DNA of 64,000 nt, from positions 1 to 64,000 of the forward strand of contig CALVQT010000003.1 of assembly GCA_944358375.1 (NCBI GenBank), given 5' to 3'. The notes beneath the pieces are model-generated. The model was not told the origin of the DNA, ran no database searches, and saw only the letters and a list, made by a program, of their open reading frames with translations. Shown in pieces: positions 7,448 through 16,209 of this stretch. This stretch comes from an uncultured Bacilli bacterium (GTDB lineage Bacteria; Bacillota_I; Bacilli_A; RF39; UBA660). Made by a program: the position numbers and the translations under genes. Numbering within the stretch: position 1 is the stretch's first letter; each line of letters starts with the position of its first letter.

Positions 7448-8590
7448 CTACCTCATTTCATTTAACCATACACTAGGATATCCAATTATTGGTATATTAT
7501 ATTCTGCTATTCCAATAATATCAGATTTATTAATTATATAATTATCTGTATCATCATTATTATCACCTTTAGTAATATATACTTCTCTATCATTTAAATT
7601 AGATGTATATATTAATCTATGCACAATAATGCGATCATTTTTTGAATAGACTAAGACATCCCCTATGTTTATTCCATTTTTTTCTTCTTCATTTAATTTT
7701 TTTACAATTACTACATCTCCAACCGATAATTCAGGATACATTGAATTAGATACAATACTTAATGCATAATATTTAAAATAGTTACTTACAAGCATTATAC
7801 TTACTACCAATATAACTATTACAGGAAATAATAATATTTTGCTTATTATTTTATTTTTCTTTATTTTTCTTATAAAAAAATCTCTCTTTTTAACTAATAT
7901 ATTTTTAACTACAAATAATACTATAATTGGAAATATCATTCCTATAATACCATTAATATATGGTCCTAAGTTTGGATATATTGGAACTATATAAATAGGA
8001 ATTTCCATAATTAATCTATAAAATATTGTAGGTTTATATCCTCCTAAATATACAATTGCTGTTAATGCAATATTTCTAGTAATTGCTGGTAATATTGTTA
8101 TACTTAAATTATCTAATATAGTATTAAAATCAAGATCCATTGGAAATACATTTCTAATATCAAATAAAATTAAAGCAATAATCATTAAAAGTAGCAACTT
8201 TCTTTCATTTTTACTCTGTTTAACTTTGCTTACTATTTGATACCTTAATATTTCTTCTGAAATTATTATCAATATTATTGGAAAAATATTTTTAATAATC
8301 ATTAATAATTCATGACTATATATTGTTTGTGCATATCCACTAATTATTCCAATAGTATATATTAAAATATAATATACAATTCCATATGCAAATATAATTA
8401 AATTAGCATCTAATGACTTTAAAAATTTATTTTTTTCATATCCTAATAATAATATTGTAACTGCTACATTAACTATTAAAAAAATAATTGATATTATATC
8501 ATTTGGGAAAACTTTAAATAAAAATAAATTAATTGAAAATATTAGTATAAGGAAAATAAGATAAATAAACATTTTCTTTTCAATTTTCAT
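7448..8590 (-). CDS. SipW-type signal peptidase I fused to a polytopic membrane domain
   Basis: 380 residues. The C-terminal third (about 250-380) is an ER/archaeal-type signal peptidase I: S283 in SNSMYP is the nucleophile, H324 in IIVHRL replaces the bacterial Lys, and GDNNDDTD (342-349) holds the acidic residues. This is the SipW class that matures TasA. The first 245 residues are an added block of about seven membrane helices containing EEILR (112-116), the EExxxR pattern of CPBP proteases, but no matching His motifs are visible. Ribosome site AAAGGTGG. It lies 18 nt after the TasA-like gene 2, its likely substrate. Confidence 0.8.
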   Translation of the reverse strand: MKIEKKMFIYLIFLILIFSINLFLFKVFPNDIISIIFLIVNVAVTILLLGYEKNKFLKSLDANLIIFAYGIVYYILIYTIGIISGYAQTIYSHELLMIIKNIFPIILIIISEEILRYQIVSKVKQSKNERKLLLLMIIALILFDIRNVFPMDLDFNTILDNLSITILPAITRNIALTAIVYLGGYKPTIFYRLIMEIPIYIVPIYPNLGPYINGIIGMIFPIIVLFVVKNILVKKRDFFIRKIKKNKIISKILLFPVIVILVVSIMLVSNYFKYYALSIVSNSMYPELSVGDVVIVKKLNEEEKNGINIGDVLVYSKNDRIIVHRLIYTSNLNDREVYITKGDNNDDTDNYIINKSDIIGIAEYNIPIIGYPSVWLNEMR

Positions 8591-8608
8591 ATTCCACCTT
8601 TCAATATA

Positions 8609-9175
8609 TTACTTTTGAGTATATACTAATGTATACCCTAAATTAGTAATATTGACATCCCCTGATACTGGCAATACTGTATCATCATCTAAAAACATAG
8701 TAATTTTTAGTTGATTTTGTTTTTTTGAATCGAGAATATCTCCTATTTTAACTTCGGTACCATCAGCATAAGATAATGAATAATTAAAACCACTTTCAAT
8801 ATTTTGTTCATCAATAACATTGCTTCCACTAAAAACTGGTACTTTTGGAGTTATAATAGTCAATATGGCATCTAATTGGCCACTATTATCTACATAAAAG
8901 TTATATTCAACTTTATCCCCTGCTGTTCTCAACACAACATCTCTAATAGATATATCAGTAGAATTTAAACTAATATTTCCTTTATCGGCATTACCAGTTT
9001 GGCTTCCACTATCTTGATTTATAAATTCAACTTTCCAAGTTGTTTGATTTGATTGAGTCACAGTTTCTGTACTAATATTTAAGATTCTTTCAAAGGCAGC
9101 ATATGCTATAGTTAAACTACAAATTGCAAAAATTAAAGCGGCTACTACCAGCGTATTAATTGTTTTATTGCTCAT
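8609..9175 (-). CDS. TasA/camelysin-like secreted fibre subunit 2
   Basis: 188 residues. Signal segment ending in LTIAYAAF, then a beta-rich domain with TWKVEFINQ near the mature N terminus and NLGYTLVYTQ at the C terminus, paralogous to the protein at 5820-6389. It is first in an operon with the SipW-type peptidase fusion and the large membrane protein, so it is the probable main substrate. By the TasA precedent, the processed subunit would be exported and assembled outside the cell. Ribosome site AAGGAG. Confidence 0.72.
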   Translation of the reverse strand: MSNKTINTLVVAALIFAICSLTIAYAAFERILNISTETVTQSNQTTWKVEFINQDSGSQTGNADKGNISLNSTDISIRDVVLRTAGDKVEYNFYVDNSGQLDAILTIITPKVPVFSGSNVIDEQNIESGFNYSLSYADGTEVKIGDILDSKKQNQLKITMFLDDDTVLPVSGDVNITNLGYTLVYTQK

Positions 9176-9208
9176 ATTTTCTCCTTATCTTACTATTACT
9201 ACAGTAAT

Positions 9209-9237
9209 ATTATAACTTCATATAAAATAAATTGCAA
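9209..9237 (-). promoter_or_regulatory. Promoter of the TasA-like/SipW operon
   Basis: TTGCAA at 9237-9232, a 17-nt spacer and TATAAT at 9214-9209. The leader is about 27 nt. Confidence 0.65.
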
Positions 9238-9246
9238 CCTAGAATA

Positions 9247-9276
9247 AAAAAATTAAAAGTCTAGCTTTTAATTTTT
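9247..9276 (-). terminator. lepB terminator
   Basis: AATTAAAAG and CTTTTAATT arms with a TCTAG loop, followed on the minus strand by TTTTTT, directly after the lepB stop at 9279. Confidence 0.7.
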
Positions 9277-9278
9277 AT

Positions 9279-9773
9279 TTATTTAATAAAACCAATTTTA
9301 TTAAATGGATATAATCTTAATGTTACTCTACCTATAATATCTTCTTTATTAAAATTACCAAGAAGTCTACTATCTTTAGATATATTTCTATTATCTCCAA
9401 GTACAAAATATTCATTATCTCCTGTTTTAGTTTCAAAATCATTTGTATTTTCAAATTTTATATCACTAATTAATTCTTCACCATTAATATATAATTTATT
9501 ATTTTCATATTTAATCGTTTCATTTGGAAGACCAATGACTCTTTTAATTATTTTATCATTTTCTTTTTCATTATTAATAACAACTATATCTAATCTTTTA
9601 ACATCAGATATATTATATATTAGTTTATTTATAATGACTAACTGGCCATTTAAAAGAGTACTATTCATACTATCCCCATCAACAATAGCTGGAGTTATTA
9701 AAAAAGTTCTAACTAATAATACAACTAAAATTATAATTACATAATCTTTAATTTCAAGCAAAAATTTTTTCAT
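9279..9773 (-). CDS. lepB: Signal peptidase I
   Basis: 164 residues with one N-terminal membrane anchor (about 11-28). This is the bacterial Ser-Lys type: S35 in DGDSMNSTL and K77 in KIIKRVIGLP, plus GDNRNISKDSR. It should remove Sec signal peptides from general exported proteins on the outer face of the membrane. It is distinct from the Ser-His SipW-type enzyme at 7448-8590, so the organism carries both classes side by side. Ribosome site AAAGGA. It lies 36 nt downstream of rplS and may be co-transcribed with it. Confidence 0.92.
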   Translation of the reverse strand: MKKFLLEIKDYVIIILVVLLVRTFLITPAIVDGDSMNSTLLNGQLVIINKLIYNISDVKRLDIVVINNEKENDKIIKRVIGLPNETIKYENNKLYINGEELISDIKFENTNDFETKTGDNEYFVLGDNRNISKDSRLLGNFNKEDIIGRVTLRLYPFNKIGFIK

Positions 9774-9809
9774 TCTATTTTCCTTTCTATAAAAAAATTA
9801 GGTGTAAAC

Positions 9810-10148
9810 CTAATTTCTTTCTTTGATTTTAAAACTACCTGTAAGCCCTTTTAAGAAGTTAAGTTTTGCTCTTCTAACTTTTCCTTTCTTAATTACTGTT
9901 ATTTTATCAATTAATGGACTATTTATTGGAAATACTCTATTAATTCCAACACTTCCACTTTTCTTTCTAACAGTAAATGTTTCAGAAACACTAGATCCTT
10001 TACGAGCAGTAACAATTCCTTCAAATGCTTGAATTCTCTCTCTTTTTCCTTCTTTGATCTTAACATCAACTCTAACAGTATCGCCAACTTGAAAAGCTGG
10101 TACATTTGGATTAATACTCTTTTTATTAATCTTATCAATTAGATTCAC
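9810..10148 (-). CDS. rplS: 50S ribosomal protein L19
   Basis: 112 residues. It binds 23S rRNA at the 30S/50S interface. The conserved FQVGDTVRVDVKIKEGKRER block and the C-terminal RRAKLNFLKG are clear. The start is GTG at 10148, 8 nt after GGAGG; the length matches the family. The 5' leader of about 55 nt is longer than for most genes here and may hold an L19-type autogenous control element, but no clear structure was resolved. Confidence 0.96.
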   Translation of the reverse strand: MNLIDKINKKSINPNVPAFQVGDTVRVDVKIKEGKRERIQAFEGIVTARKGSSVSETFTVRKKSGSVGINRVFPINSPLIDKITVIKKGKVRRAKLNFLKGLTGSFKIKERN

Positions 10149-10210
10149 GATAATTCCTCCTTTGCTATATCTAAAATCTTACATTATATGCAGCGGATTT
10201 AAGCGATATA

Positions 10211-10239
10211 ATAATAACACAAAATGCATATGATATCAA
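10211..10239 (-). promoter_or_regulatory. rplS promoter
   Basis: TTGATA at 10239-10234, a 17-nt spacer and TATTAT at 10216-10211. The -35 overlaps the ftsW stop codon region. Confidence 0.65.
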
Positions 10240-11444
10240 GCATTTTTTATTTTTTTATTATTTTCGATAATTTCTTTATCTATTCTATTCTCTATATGTA
10301 TTCTTTGTACTACTGAAAGTGAACAAATTAATGCTATACAAAAACTACCACCATAAGATAAAAATGGTAACGGAACACCAGTTAATGGCATAATTCCTAA
10401 AACACCACATAAATTAACAAAAACATGAAGCATTATATTTATACCAATACCATATGATATTATCGAATTTTGAAGTTTTGTAGCGTTTACTGCCACTTTA
10501 AAAATTAAATATATAAGCAACATATAGCCAAATATAATAGCTATACCTGCTAAATATCCTAATTCTTCAACGACGATTGGAAATATAAAATCAGTATGAC
10601 TTGCTGGTAAATGTAAATATTTTTGTACCGAAGAACCAATTCCACTACCCTTAAGGCCACCATTATCAATGGCTATAAATCCATTACACACTTGATAACC
10701 TGAAACTTCTTGATATCTATCACAAGGATTTATATACATAAAACGATTAAGTCTATAATCACTTTCTAATATTTCTTCAGGAATTATTATATATAAAAAT
10801 TTTAACGAAAGAATACAAAATAATAATCCACCAAGAGAAATACCTTTTACTACTTTAACTTGTATTTCTTTAGATGGAATGCTCATAAATACAATTGCAA
10901 ATAACGCACACATAATAGCTGCACTACCAAAATCTCCACCTAAAAATATTACTAAAGCAGATACAAAACATATAATTAATGGAACTATGAAAGTCCACTT
11001 ACCATGTTTTTCTTTATTTATCCAATTATCATAATATGTTCCCATATACATAACTACAAATACTTTTAAAAATTCTGCTGGTTGAAAAGTAAATCCAAAC
11101 ATAGAAATAGTAACCGTATTTACATCAGATGAAAATAATTCATTCTTCACATAAATTCCTATTGTCAATATCAAAAGAATTAATAAACAAAATGGAATTA
11201 TGCTTTTATAATTTTTAGTTGGAAATTTAATTATAATAAACATTAATAAGAATGAAATCACAGTAAATAATAATTGCCTTTGAAAAAAATAATATGGACT
11301 ATCATTTCCATATGTTAATACAGATGAAATACTAGATGCATCTAAAATTAAAAAAGCTCCAATTATTGCGAATACAACTGTCAATATAAAAATTGGTTTA
11401 TTCATATATTTAAAAGTTTTTATTCTTTTTACATTCTTTTTCAT
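10236..11444 (-). CDS. ftsW: SEDS-family peptidoglycan polymerase, FtsW/RodA-like
   Basis: 402-residue polytopic membrane glycosyltransferase that polymerises lipid II at division or elongation sites. Diagnostic blocks are FQPAEFLK, GLKGSGIGSSVQKYLHLP, SHTDFIFPIVVEELG (its Asp is the presumed catalytic residue) and GIMPLTGVPLPFLSYGGS. FtsW is favoured over RodA by the GLKGSGIG and HLPASHTDFIF wording, but this is not certain. It implies a peptidoglycan wall, unlike mycoplasmas. The ATG has no Shine-Dalgarno sequence and lies 7 nt after a TATAAT, so the mRNA is probably leaderless. Confidence 0.85.
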   Translation of the reverse strand: MKKNVKRIKTFKYMNKPIFILTVVFAIIGAFLILDASSISSVLTYGNDSPYYFFQRQLLFTVISFLLMFIIIKFPTKNYKSIIPFCLLILLILTIGIYVKNELFSSDVNTVTISMFGFTFQPAEFLKVFVVMYMGTYYDNWINKEKHGKWTFIVPLIICFVSALVIFLGGDFGSAAIMCALFAIVFMSIPSKEIQVKVVKGISLGGLLFCILSLKFLYIIIPEEILESDYRLNRFMYINPCDRYQEVSGYQVCNGFIAIDNGGLKGSGIGSSVQKYLHLPASHTDFIFPIVVEELGYLAGIAIIFGYMLLIYLIFKVAVNATKLQNSIISYGIGINIMLHVFVNLCGVLGIMPLTGVPLPFLSYGGSFCIALICSLSVVQRIHIENRIDKEIIENNKKIKNA

Positions 11445-11451
11445 ATTATAT

Positions 11452-11480
11452 ATTATATAAAAAAATTAAAAAATTGTAAA
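11452..11480 (-). promoter_or_regulatory. Promoter positioned for leaderless ftsW mRNA
   Basis: TTTACA at 11480-11475, a 17-nt spacer and TATAAT at 11457-11452. The ATG at 11444 begins 7 nt after the -10 hexamer. Confidence 0.65.
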
Positions 11481-11542
11481 TATTAGTAGTGTCATTAAAC
11501 ACATTATATGTATAAAATAATATAGATAATAAGGAGGAAAGT

Positions 11543-11716
11543 ATGTATTATTATGGATATAATGGTGGATATGCTAATAATGGCTACTATGCTAACAATA
11601 TAGGTTGCTATTCAAATGGATATACTTATGGATTTGGATATAGCGCAGCTATTATATTAGTATTATTCATATTACTGGTTATTATCTTTGGTGCAGGTTT
11701 TTGCAATAATAACTAA
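11543..11716 (+). CDS. YjcZ-like tiny transmembrane protein
   Basis: 57 residues. A Tyr/Gly/Asn-rich N-terminal half (MYYYGYNGGYANNG) is followed by one hydrophobic helix (SAAIILVLFILLVIIFGAGF) and FCNNN at the end. This is the layout of the YjcZ family of tiny Bacilli proteins first linked to spores. Strong ribosome site AAGGAGG, 7 nt from the ATG. It is divergent from ftsW and followed by a terminator. No other spore gene is evident in this window, so a sporulation role is not implied. Confidence 0.8.
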   Translation: MYYYGYNGGYANNGYYANNIGCYSNGYTYGFGYSAAIILVLFILLVIIFGAGFCNNN

Positions 11717-11724
11717 TCAAAAAG

Positions 11725-11751
11725 AAGAAAAGTTATGAACTTTTCTTTTTA
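11725..11751 (+). terminator. Terminator after the YjcZ-like gene
   Basis: GAAAAGTT/AACTTTTC stem around an ATG loop, followed by TTTTT. Confidence 0.75.
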
Positions 11752-11785
11752 TTATATTAATTATTTAATATATCTACTTACCTAT

Positions 11786-12517
11786 TTAAAATTTTGTCAT
11801 TTTATTTAATTTAGAACTTTTTAATTTTAAACTTTTATCTATTATTTTTATTATCTCTTCACTAATTTCATCTATATGTTTAATATTTTCTTTAGATTTA
11901 TATTTGCCTTTAATACAATTTATGTAATTCCATTTATATTTCTTACATATATATAAATATGTAGATTCAGATTTCTTTAAATATGCAGTATTGCTTTCAT
12001 GACAATCACTAACTGCTCTGTTCTTTCTTAAATCAACACTAGCTTTAAACGGCATATGTAAAAATATAACTAAATCAGGCTTTGGAAGTTCACATAAATT
12101 ATATTCTAAAACATTTATAAAATCTAATATTTTATCCACTTTTTTTAAAGAAGTTGCTTTACATGCCTGGTGTCCCATATTAGATGTAACATATCTATCT
12201 AGTATTAAAATATCATTTTTATATATTTCTTTTTCTATTTCTTTTAAAAAATTGTATCTTCTATCAGCAGCATAATATAAACTACAAACAATTGGATCTA
12301 CATTAACTCCGCTTTCAGAAAAATATGTTTCACAAATATCAGTTTTTCCTAAATATGGTCCTCCTATTATTTTACCTGTAGCTGACTCATATATTGGAAA
12401 TGAAAATTTTTTTACTTTAAGTCCCTCATTAGTATAGTGCTTTAAAAGCATATCACTTTGTGTTGCTTTACCAGAACCATCAGTTCCTTCAATTACTATT
12501 ATTTTCGCTCTTTTCAT
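11786..12517 (-). CDS. tmk: Thymidylate kinase
   Basis: Phosphorylates dTMP to dTDP for DNA synthesis. The P-loop is GTDGSGKATQ (11-20), the DRY motif is D107-R108-Y109, a FPIYESATGK block binds substrate, YYAADRR occupies the usual FAADR position, and LRKNR belongs to the lid. At 243 residues it is longer than typical bacterial Tmk (about 205-215), with a basic C-terminal extension (KSLKLKSSKLNKMTKF). Ribosome site AGGAG. Divergent from rnhC. Confidence 0.88.
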   Translation of the reverse strand: MKRAKIIVIEGTDGSGKATQSDMLLKHYTNEGLKVKKFSFPIYESATGKIIGGPYLGKTDICETYFSESGVNVDPIVCSLYYAADRRYNFLKEIEKEIYKNDILILDRYVTSNMGHQACKATSLKKVDKILDFINVLEYNLCELPKPDLVIFLHMPFKASVDLRKNRAVSDCHESNTAYLKKSESTYLYICKKYKWNYINCIKGKYKSKENIKHIDEISEEIIKIIDKSLKLKSSKLNKMTKF

Positions 12518-12599
12518 ATATACTCCTAAAATTATATTTTTATTTCATTACATATAGATTATCACATTTTATATTAAAATAAAATAAAATATTTATAAC

Positions 12600-12628
12600 T
12601 TGAAGAAAAAATTATATTTTGTTAAAAT
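12600..12628 (+). promoter_or_regulatory. rnhC promoter
   Basis: TTGAAG at 12600-12605, a 17-nt spacer and TAAAAT at 12623-12628. +1 near 12635 falls on the ribosome site AGGTGA, giving a leader of about 12 nt. Confidence 0.65.
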
Positions 12629-12646
12629 TGTTTTAGGTGATAACTC

Positions 12647-13585
12647 ATGAAAGAAAAACAGAAAACAATAGTTTTTAAAGTAAGTGATAATATTAAAAAT
12701 AAAATGATTGAGTATTATCTAAATATGAAATGTGATAAAACTCCACCATATGCTATATTCCAAGTGAAACAATATGATTGTGTTATTACTTTATATGAAA
12801 GTGGTAAAGTAATGTTTCAAGGAATTGGTGCAGATATCGAAGCAAACATGTGGATTGATTTAGAAAATCACATGAATAAAAGAAATATAAATGAAGAAAT
12901 AAAAGAAAATGATAATAAAAAAAATGATAAAACTTATTATTATTTTGACGCTATTGGAAGTGATGAAGTTGGAACGGGGGATTTTTTTGGACCAATAGTT
13001 GTATGTGCTACTTTCGTAGACAAAACAAATAGAAAACTATTAGAAGATTTAAAAATAATGGATTCTAAAAAAATGAATGATGATAAAATTAGAAGATGTG
13101 CTAAAATCATTATGAATAAAATACCTTATTGTTCTTTTACTTTATCAAATGTTAAATATAATGAATTAACTAAAAAAGGGTTTAATTTAAATAAAATAAA
13201 AGCTATATTACACAATAGAGTATTATACGAATTATCTAATAAACCATTACAATATCAAAAAATAATAGTTGATCAATTTACTACTCCAAAAAGTTATTTT
13301 AGTTATTTAAAACAAGAAAATATTACTGATAAAGTTACTAAAATAACATTTACAACTAAAGGAGAAAATAAAAATTTAAGTGTTGCTGCGGCTAGTGTTA
13401 TAAGTAGATATTTATTCTTATGTGAAATAGATAAGTTATCTGATAAATATAATATTCAAATACCAAAGGGTGCTAATGATAAAGTAAATGAAGTAGCATC
13501 AATAATAATTAAGAAATATGGAGAAGATGAATTAAAAAAAATAGCTAAAATAAACTTTAATAATATAACTAAAATAAAAGAATAA
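12647..13585 (+). CDS. rnhC: Ribonuclease HIII
   Basis: 312 residues. It cleaves RNA in RNA-DNA hybrids. An N-terminal TBP-like substrate-binding domain (about 1-75) precedes a Lys/Asn/Glu-rich linker and the RNase HII/HIII catalytic domain. The latter contains GSDEVGTGDFFGP (D106, E107) and the later acid in IIVDQFTTP. The SDEVGTGDFFGP form is the HIII signature. Ribosome site AGGTGA. Terminated by a hairpin shared with the convergent mutS. Confidence 0.95.
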   Translation: MKEKQKTIVFKVSDNIKNKMIEYYLNMKCDKTPPYAIFQVKQYDCVITLYESGKVMFQGIGADIEANMWIDLENHMNKRNINEEIKENDNKKNDKTYYYFDAIGSDEVGTGDFFGPIVVCATFVDKTNRKLLEDLKIMDSKKMNDDKIRRCAKIIMNKIPYCSFTLSNVKYNELTKKGFNLNKIKAILHNRVLYELSNKPLQYQKIIVDQFTTPKSYFSYLKQENITDKVTKITFTTKGENKNLSVAAASVISRYLFLCEIDKLSDKYNIQIPKGANDKVNEVASIIIKKYGEDELKKIAKINFNNITKIKE

Positions 13586-13614
13586 AGCAAAGTATTTTTT
13601 ATACTTTGCTTTTA
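13586..13614. terminator. Bidirectional terminator between rnhC and mutS
   Basis: GCAAAGTAT/ATACTTTGC stem with a 5-nt loop, T-rich on the plus strand and A-rich before it, between convergent stop codons. Confidence 0.8.
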
Positions 13615-13616
13615 TT

Positions 13617-16139
13617 TTAAATTAATTCTTTCATCTTATTCAGTATATTTATTGCATCTATTGGTGTTATATTATTAACATCTATGCTATTAAGATAATC
13701 TTTTAATTTATTAGGCTTTTCTTCTTCAAAATTAATTTTTAATTGCTTCACTTTTCTTTCTCTTTTATTATCTTCATTTTCATATATTTCTAATAATTCA
13801 TTTGCTCTTTTAATTACTTCTTCTGGAAGATGAGCTAATTTAGCAACATTAATACCATAACTCTTATCTACACAACCATCTTTGACTTTATGTAAGAATA
13901 TTACATTTCCATCTTTTTCAAGAGCTTCTACATGCACATTCCTAATATTAGATAATTTATTAGATAAATCTGTTAATTCATGATAATGAGTAGAAAACAT
14001 AGTTTTACATTTTATATTATTAGAAATATATTCTATTATAGCACCTGCTAAACTCATTCCATCATAAGTACTAGTACCTCTTCCAAGCTCATCAAATAAT
14101 ATTAAACTATTTTTAGTAGCATTTTTTAATGCATTAGCACTTTCTTTCATTTCTATCATAAATGTACTTTGACCACCAACTAAATCATCACTAGCGCCAA
14201 TTCTAGTAAATATCTTATCAAATATTGGTATAACACATTTTTTAGCAGGAACAAAACATCCGATTTGATTTAATATAGCAATTATACCAAACTGTCTCAT
14301 ATATGTAGATTTACCACTCATATTAGGCCCAGTAATTATTATTATATCAGTATTTTCATTAAATATTATATCATTATCTATATATTCTCCTTCAATAACA
14401 TTTTCAACTACCGGGTGCCTTCCAGATATAATATTAACTTCACCATCACTAATAATAGGTCTTATAAAATTTTTCTCTTCTGATATAGTAGCAAAAGATG
14501 CTATTACATCTAAATAAGCTACTTTATTAGACACTTTTTGCAATAAAGAAATATTTTCTTTAATAATACTTTTTATATTATTAAATACTTCATACTCCAA
14601 ATCATTTAATTTTTCTTGTGCATTCAATATTAAATTTTCTTTTTCTTTTAATAAAGGATTTATATATCTTTCACAATTAGAAATAGTCTGCTTTCTATCA
14701 TATCCAAATTCATCTTTAACTAAATGTACCTGCCCTTTTGGTACTTCTATATAATATCCAAACACTTTATTATATCCTATCTTAAGTCCTTTAATTCCAG
14801 TTTTCTGTCTTTCTTCTGTTTCAAAATTAGATATAAAATCTTTACCATTAGTTTTAATGCTTCTAAGTTCATCTATTTCTTTATTAAAACCGGATTTAAT
14901 TATCCCACCCTCTTTAATACTAAGGGGCGCATCTTCACAAATTGAATTTTCAAGTAATTTATATAAATCATCAAATGTATCTAATAATTCTAAATCTAAT
15001 GATTTCAATACATTATTTATTTTAGGCAATACTTTAATACTATTTTTTAATTGTATTACATCTCTTGCATTTAATGTAGAACATGCTACTTTACCACATA
15101 ACCTTTCTAAATCATATATTTCATATAAATATTTACATAACTCGCTTTTAAGTAAAAATTCTTTAATTAATTTTTCAACTAAATCTTGTCTTTTAATAAT
15201 TTCACTTTTTACTACACTTGGACTAATTATATAACTTTTTAATAACCTACTACCCATAGCAGTTTTAGTTCTATCTAAAAAACCAAGCAAACTATTTTGT
15301 CTATCTTTACTTCTTAATGTTTCAATCAATTCTAAATTTCTAATGCAATCTTTATCTAATTCTAAAAATAAATTATTATCTAGTAATTTTAATTTTTGTA
15401 TATGGCTTAAATCTTGTTTTAGTGCATTAGTTAAATAATTTAAAACAATAGATGCATTTTTTATTATTTTTTCGTCATTAACATCTGAAAAAACTAAATT
15501 ATTTTTATATATTTTATCATTATTATAAATAGATACAACTATATTATATACACTTTTAAGTTTATCAATCAATTTATCGTCAAATGCATCTTCTACAACT
15601 AATTCTTTAATGTTTAAATTAACTATATGGCTAATTAATTTATCTTCATCATGTTCTATAAATAATGAAGATATTTTTCCACTTAATAAATCCGTATATG
15701 TAAGAGCATATACATAAGAATAATCACTGATACTTGCTATATAATTGAAATCTTTTTCATTAACTATTTCGGGGGATGTAATAGTACCTGCACTTACTAC
15801 TTGTATTACTTCTCTTTTAACAATACCTTTTACTTTTTTAGGATCTTCCATTTGTTCACATATAGCAACTTTATATCCTTTTTCTATTAATCTTTCTAAA
15901 TATATATTAACAGCATGATGTGGTACACCACACATTGGAACTCTTTGTTTCAATCCAGCTTGCTTTCCAGTTAAAGTTAATTCTAATTCATGACTTGCAA
16001 TAATTGCATCATCAAAAAACATTTCATAGAAATCACCTAATCTATAAAATAAAATAATACCTTCATAGTCACTTTTAGTTTTAAGGTATTCCCTCATCAT
16101 AGGACTAACATCTTTTAAATTTATATCTTTTCTTTCCAT
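13617..16139 (-). CDS. mutS: DNA mismatch repair protein MutS
   Basis: 840 residues. It recognises mismatches and starts mismatch repair with MutL. The mismatch-wedge motif GDFYEMF (35-41) is near the N terminus. The ATPase domain carries Walker A GPNMSGKST and the Walker B region ILFDELGRGTSTYDG, and TMFSTHYHEL follows. The ATG at 16139 (MERKDINLK) is chosen because family alignment starts there. The 12 codons upstream would lie before the predicted transcription start. There is no Shine-Dalgarno sequence; a TATAAT ends 7 nt before the ATG, so the mRNA looks leaderless. Confidence 0.96.
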   Translation of the reverse strand: MERKDINLKDVSPMMREYLKTKSDYEGIILFYRLGDFYEMFFDDAIIASHELELTLTGKQAGLKQRVPMCGVPHHAVNIYLERLIEKGYKVAICEQMEDPKKVKGIVKREVIQVVSAGTITSPEIVNEKDFNYIASISDYSYVYALTYTDLLSGKISSLFIEHDEDKLISHIVNLNIKELVVEDAFDDKLIDKLKSVYNIVVSIYNNDKIYKNNLVFSDVNDEKIIKNASIVLNYLTNALKQDLSHIQKLKLLDNNLFLELDKDCIRNLELIETLRSKDRQNSLLGFLDRTKTAMGSRLLKSYIISPSVVKSEIIKRQDLVEKLIKEFLLKSELCKYLYEIYDLERLCGKVACSTLNARDVIQLKNSIKVLPKINNVLKSLDLELLDTFDDLYKLLENSICEDAPLSIKEGGIIKSGFNKEIDELRSIKTNGKDFISNFETEERQKTGIKGLKIGYNKVFGYYIEVPKGQVHLVKDEFGYDRKQTISNCERYINPLLKEKENLILNAQEKLNDLEYEVFNNIKSIIKENISLLQKVSNKVAYLDVIASFATISEEKNFIRPIISDGEVNIISGRHPVVENVIEGEYIDNDIIFNENTDIIIITGPNMSGKSTYMRQFGIIAILNQIGCFVPAKKCVIPIFDKIFTRIGASDDLVGGQSTFMIEMKESANALKNATKNSLILFDELGRGTSTYDGMSLAGAIIEYISNNIKCKTMFSTHYHELTDLSNKLSNIRNVHVEALEKDGNVIFLHKVKDGCVDKSYGINVAKLAHLPEEVIKRANELLEIYENEDNKRERKVKQLKINFEEEKPNKLKDYLNSIDVNNITPIDAINILNKMKELI

Positions 16140-16146
16140 ACAAATT

Positions 16147-16175
16147 ATTATAATTTTTTTAAAATAAAAATTCAA
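16147..16175 (-). promoter_or_regulatory. Promoter positioned for leaderless mutS mRNA
   Basis: TTGAAT at 16175-16170, a 17-nt spacer and TATAAT at 16152-16147, followed after 7 nt by the mutS ATG. The -35 lies within the dtd terminator hairpin. Confidence 0.6.
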
Positions 16176-16203
16176 TTATTAAATATAAAATAATTGAATT
16201 TTA
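16168..16203 (-). terminator. dtd operon terminator
   Basis: AATTCAATTATT and AATAATTGAATT form a 12-bp stem. On the minus strand it is followed by TTTTATTTT. It ends the secDF-rsh-dtd operon and overlaps the mutS promoter. Confidence 0.7.
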
Positions 16204-16209
16204 TTAATT

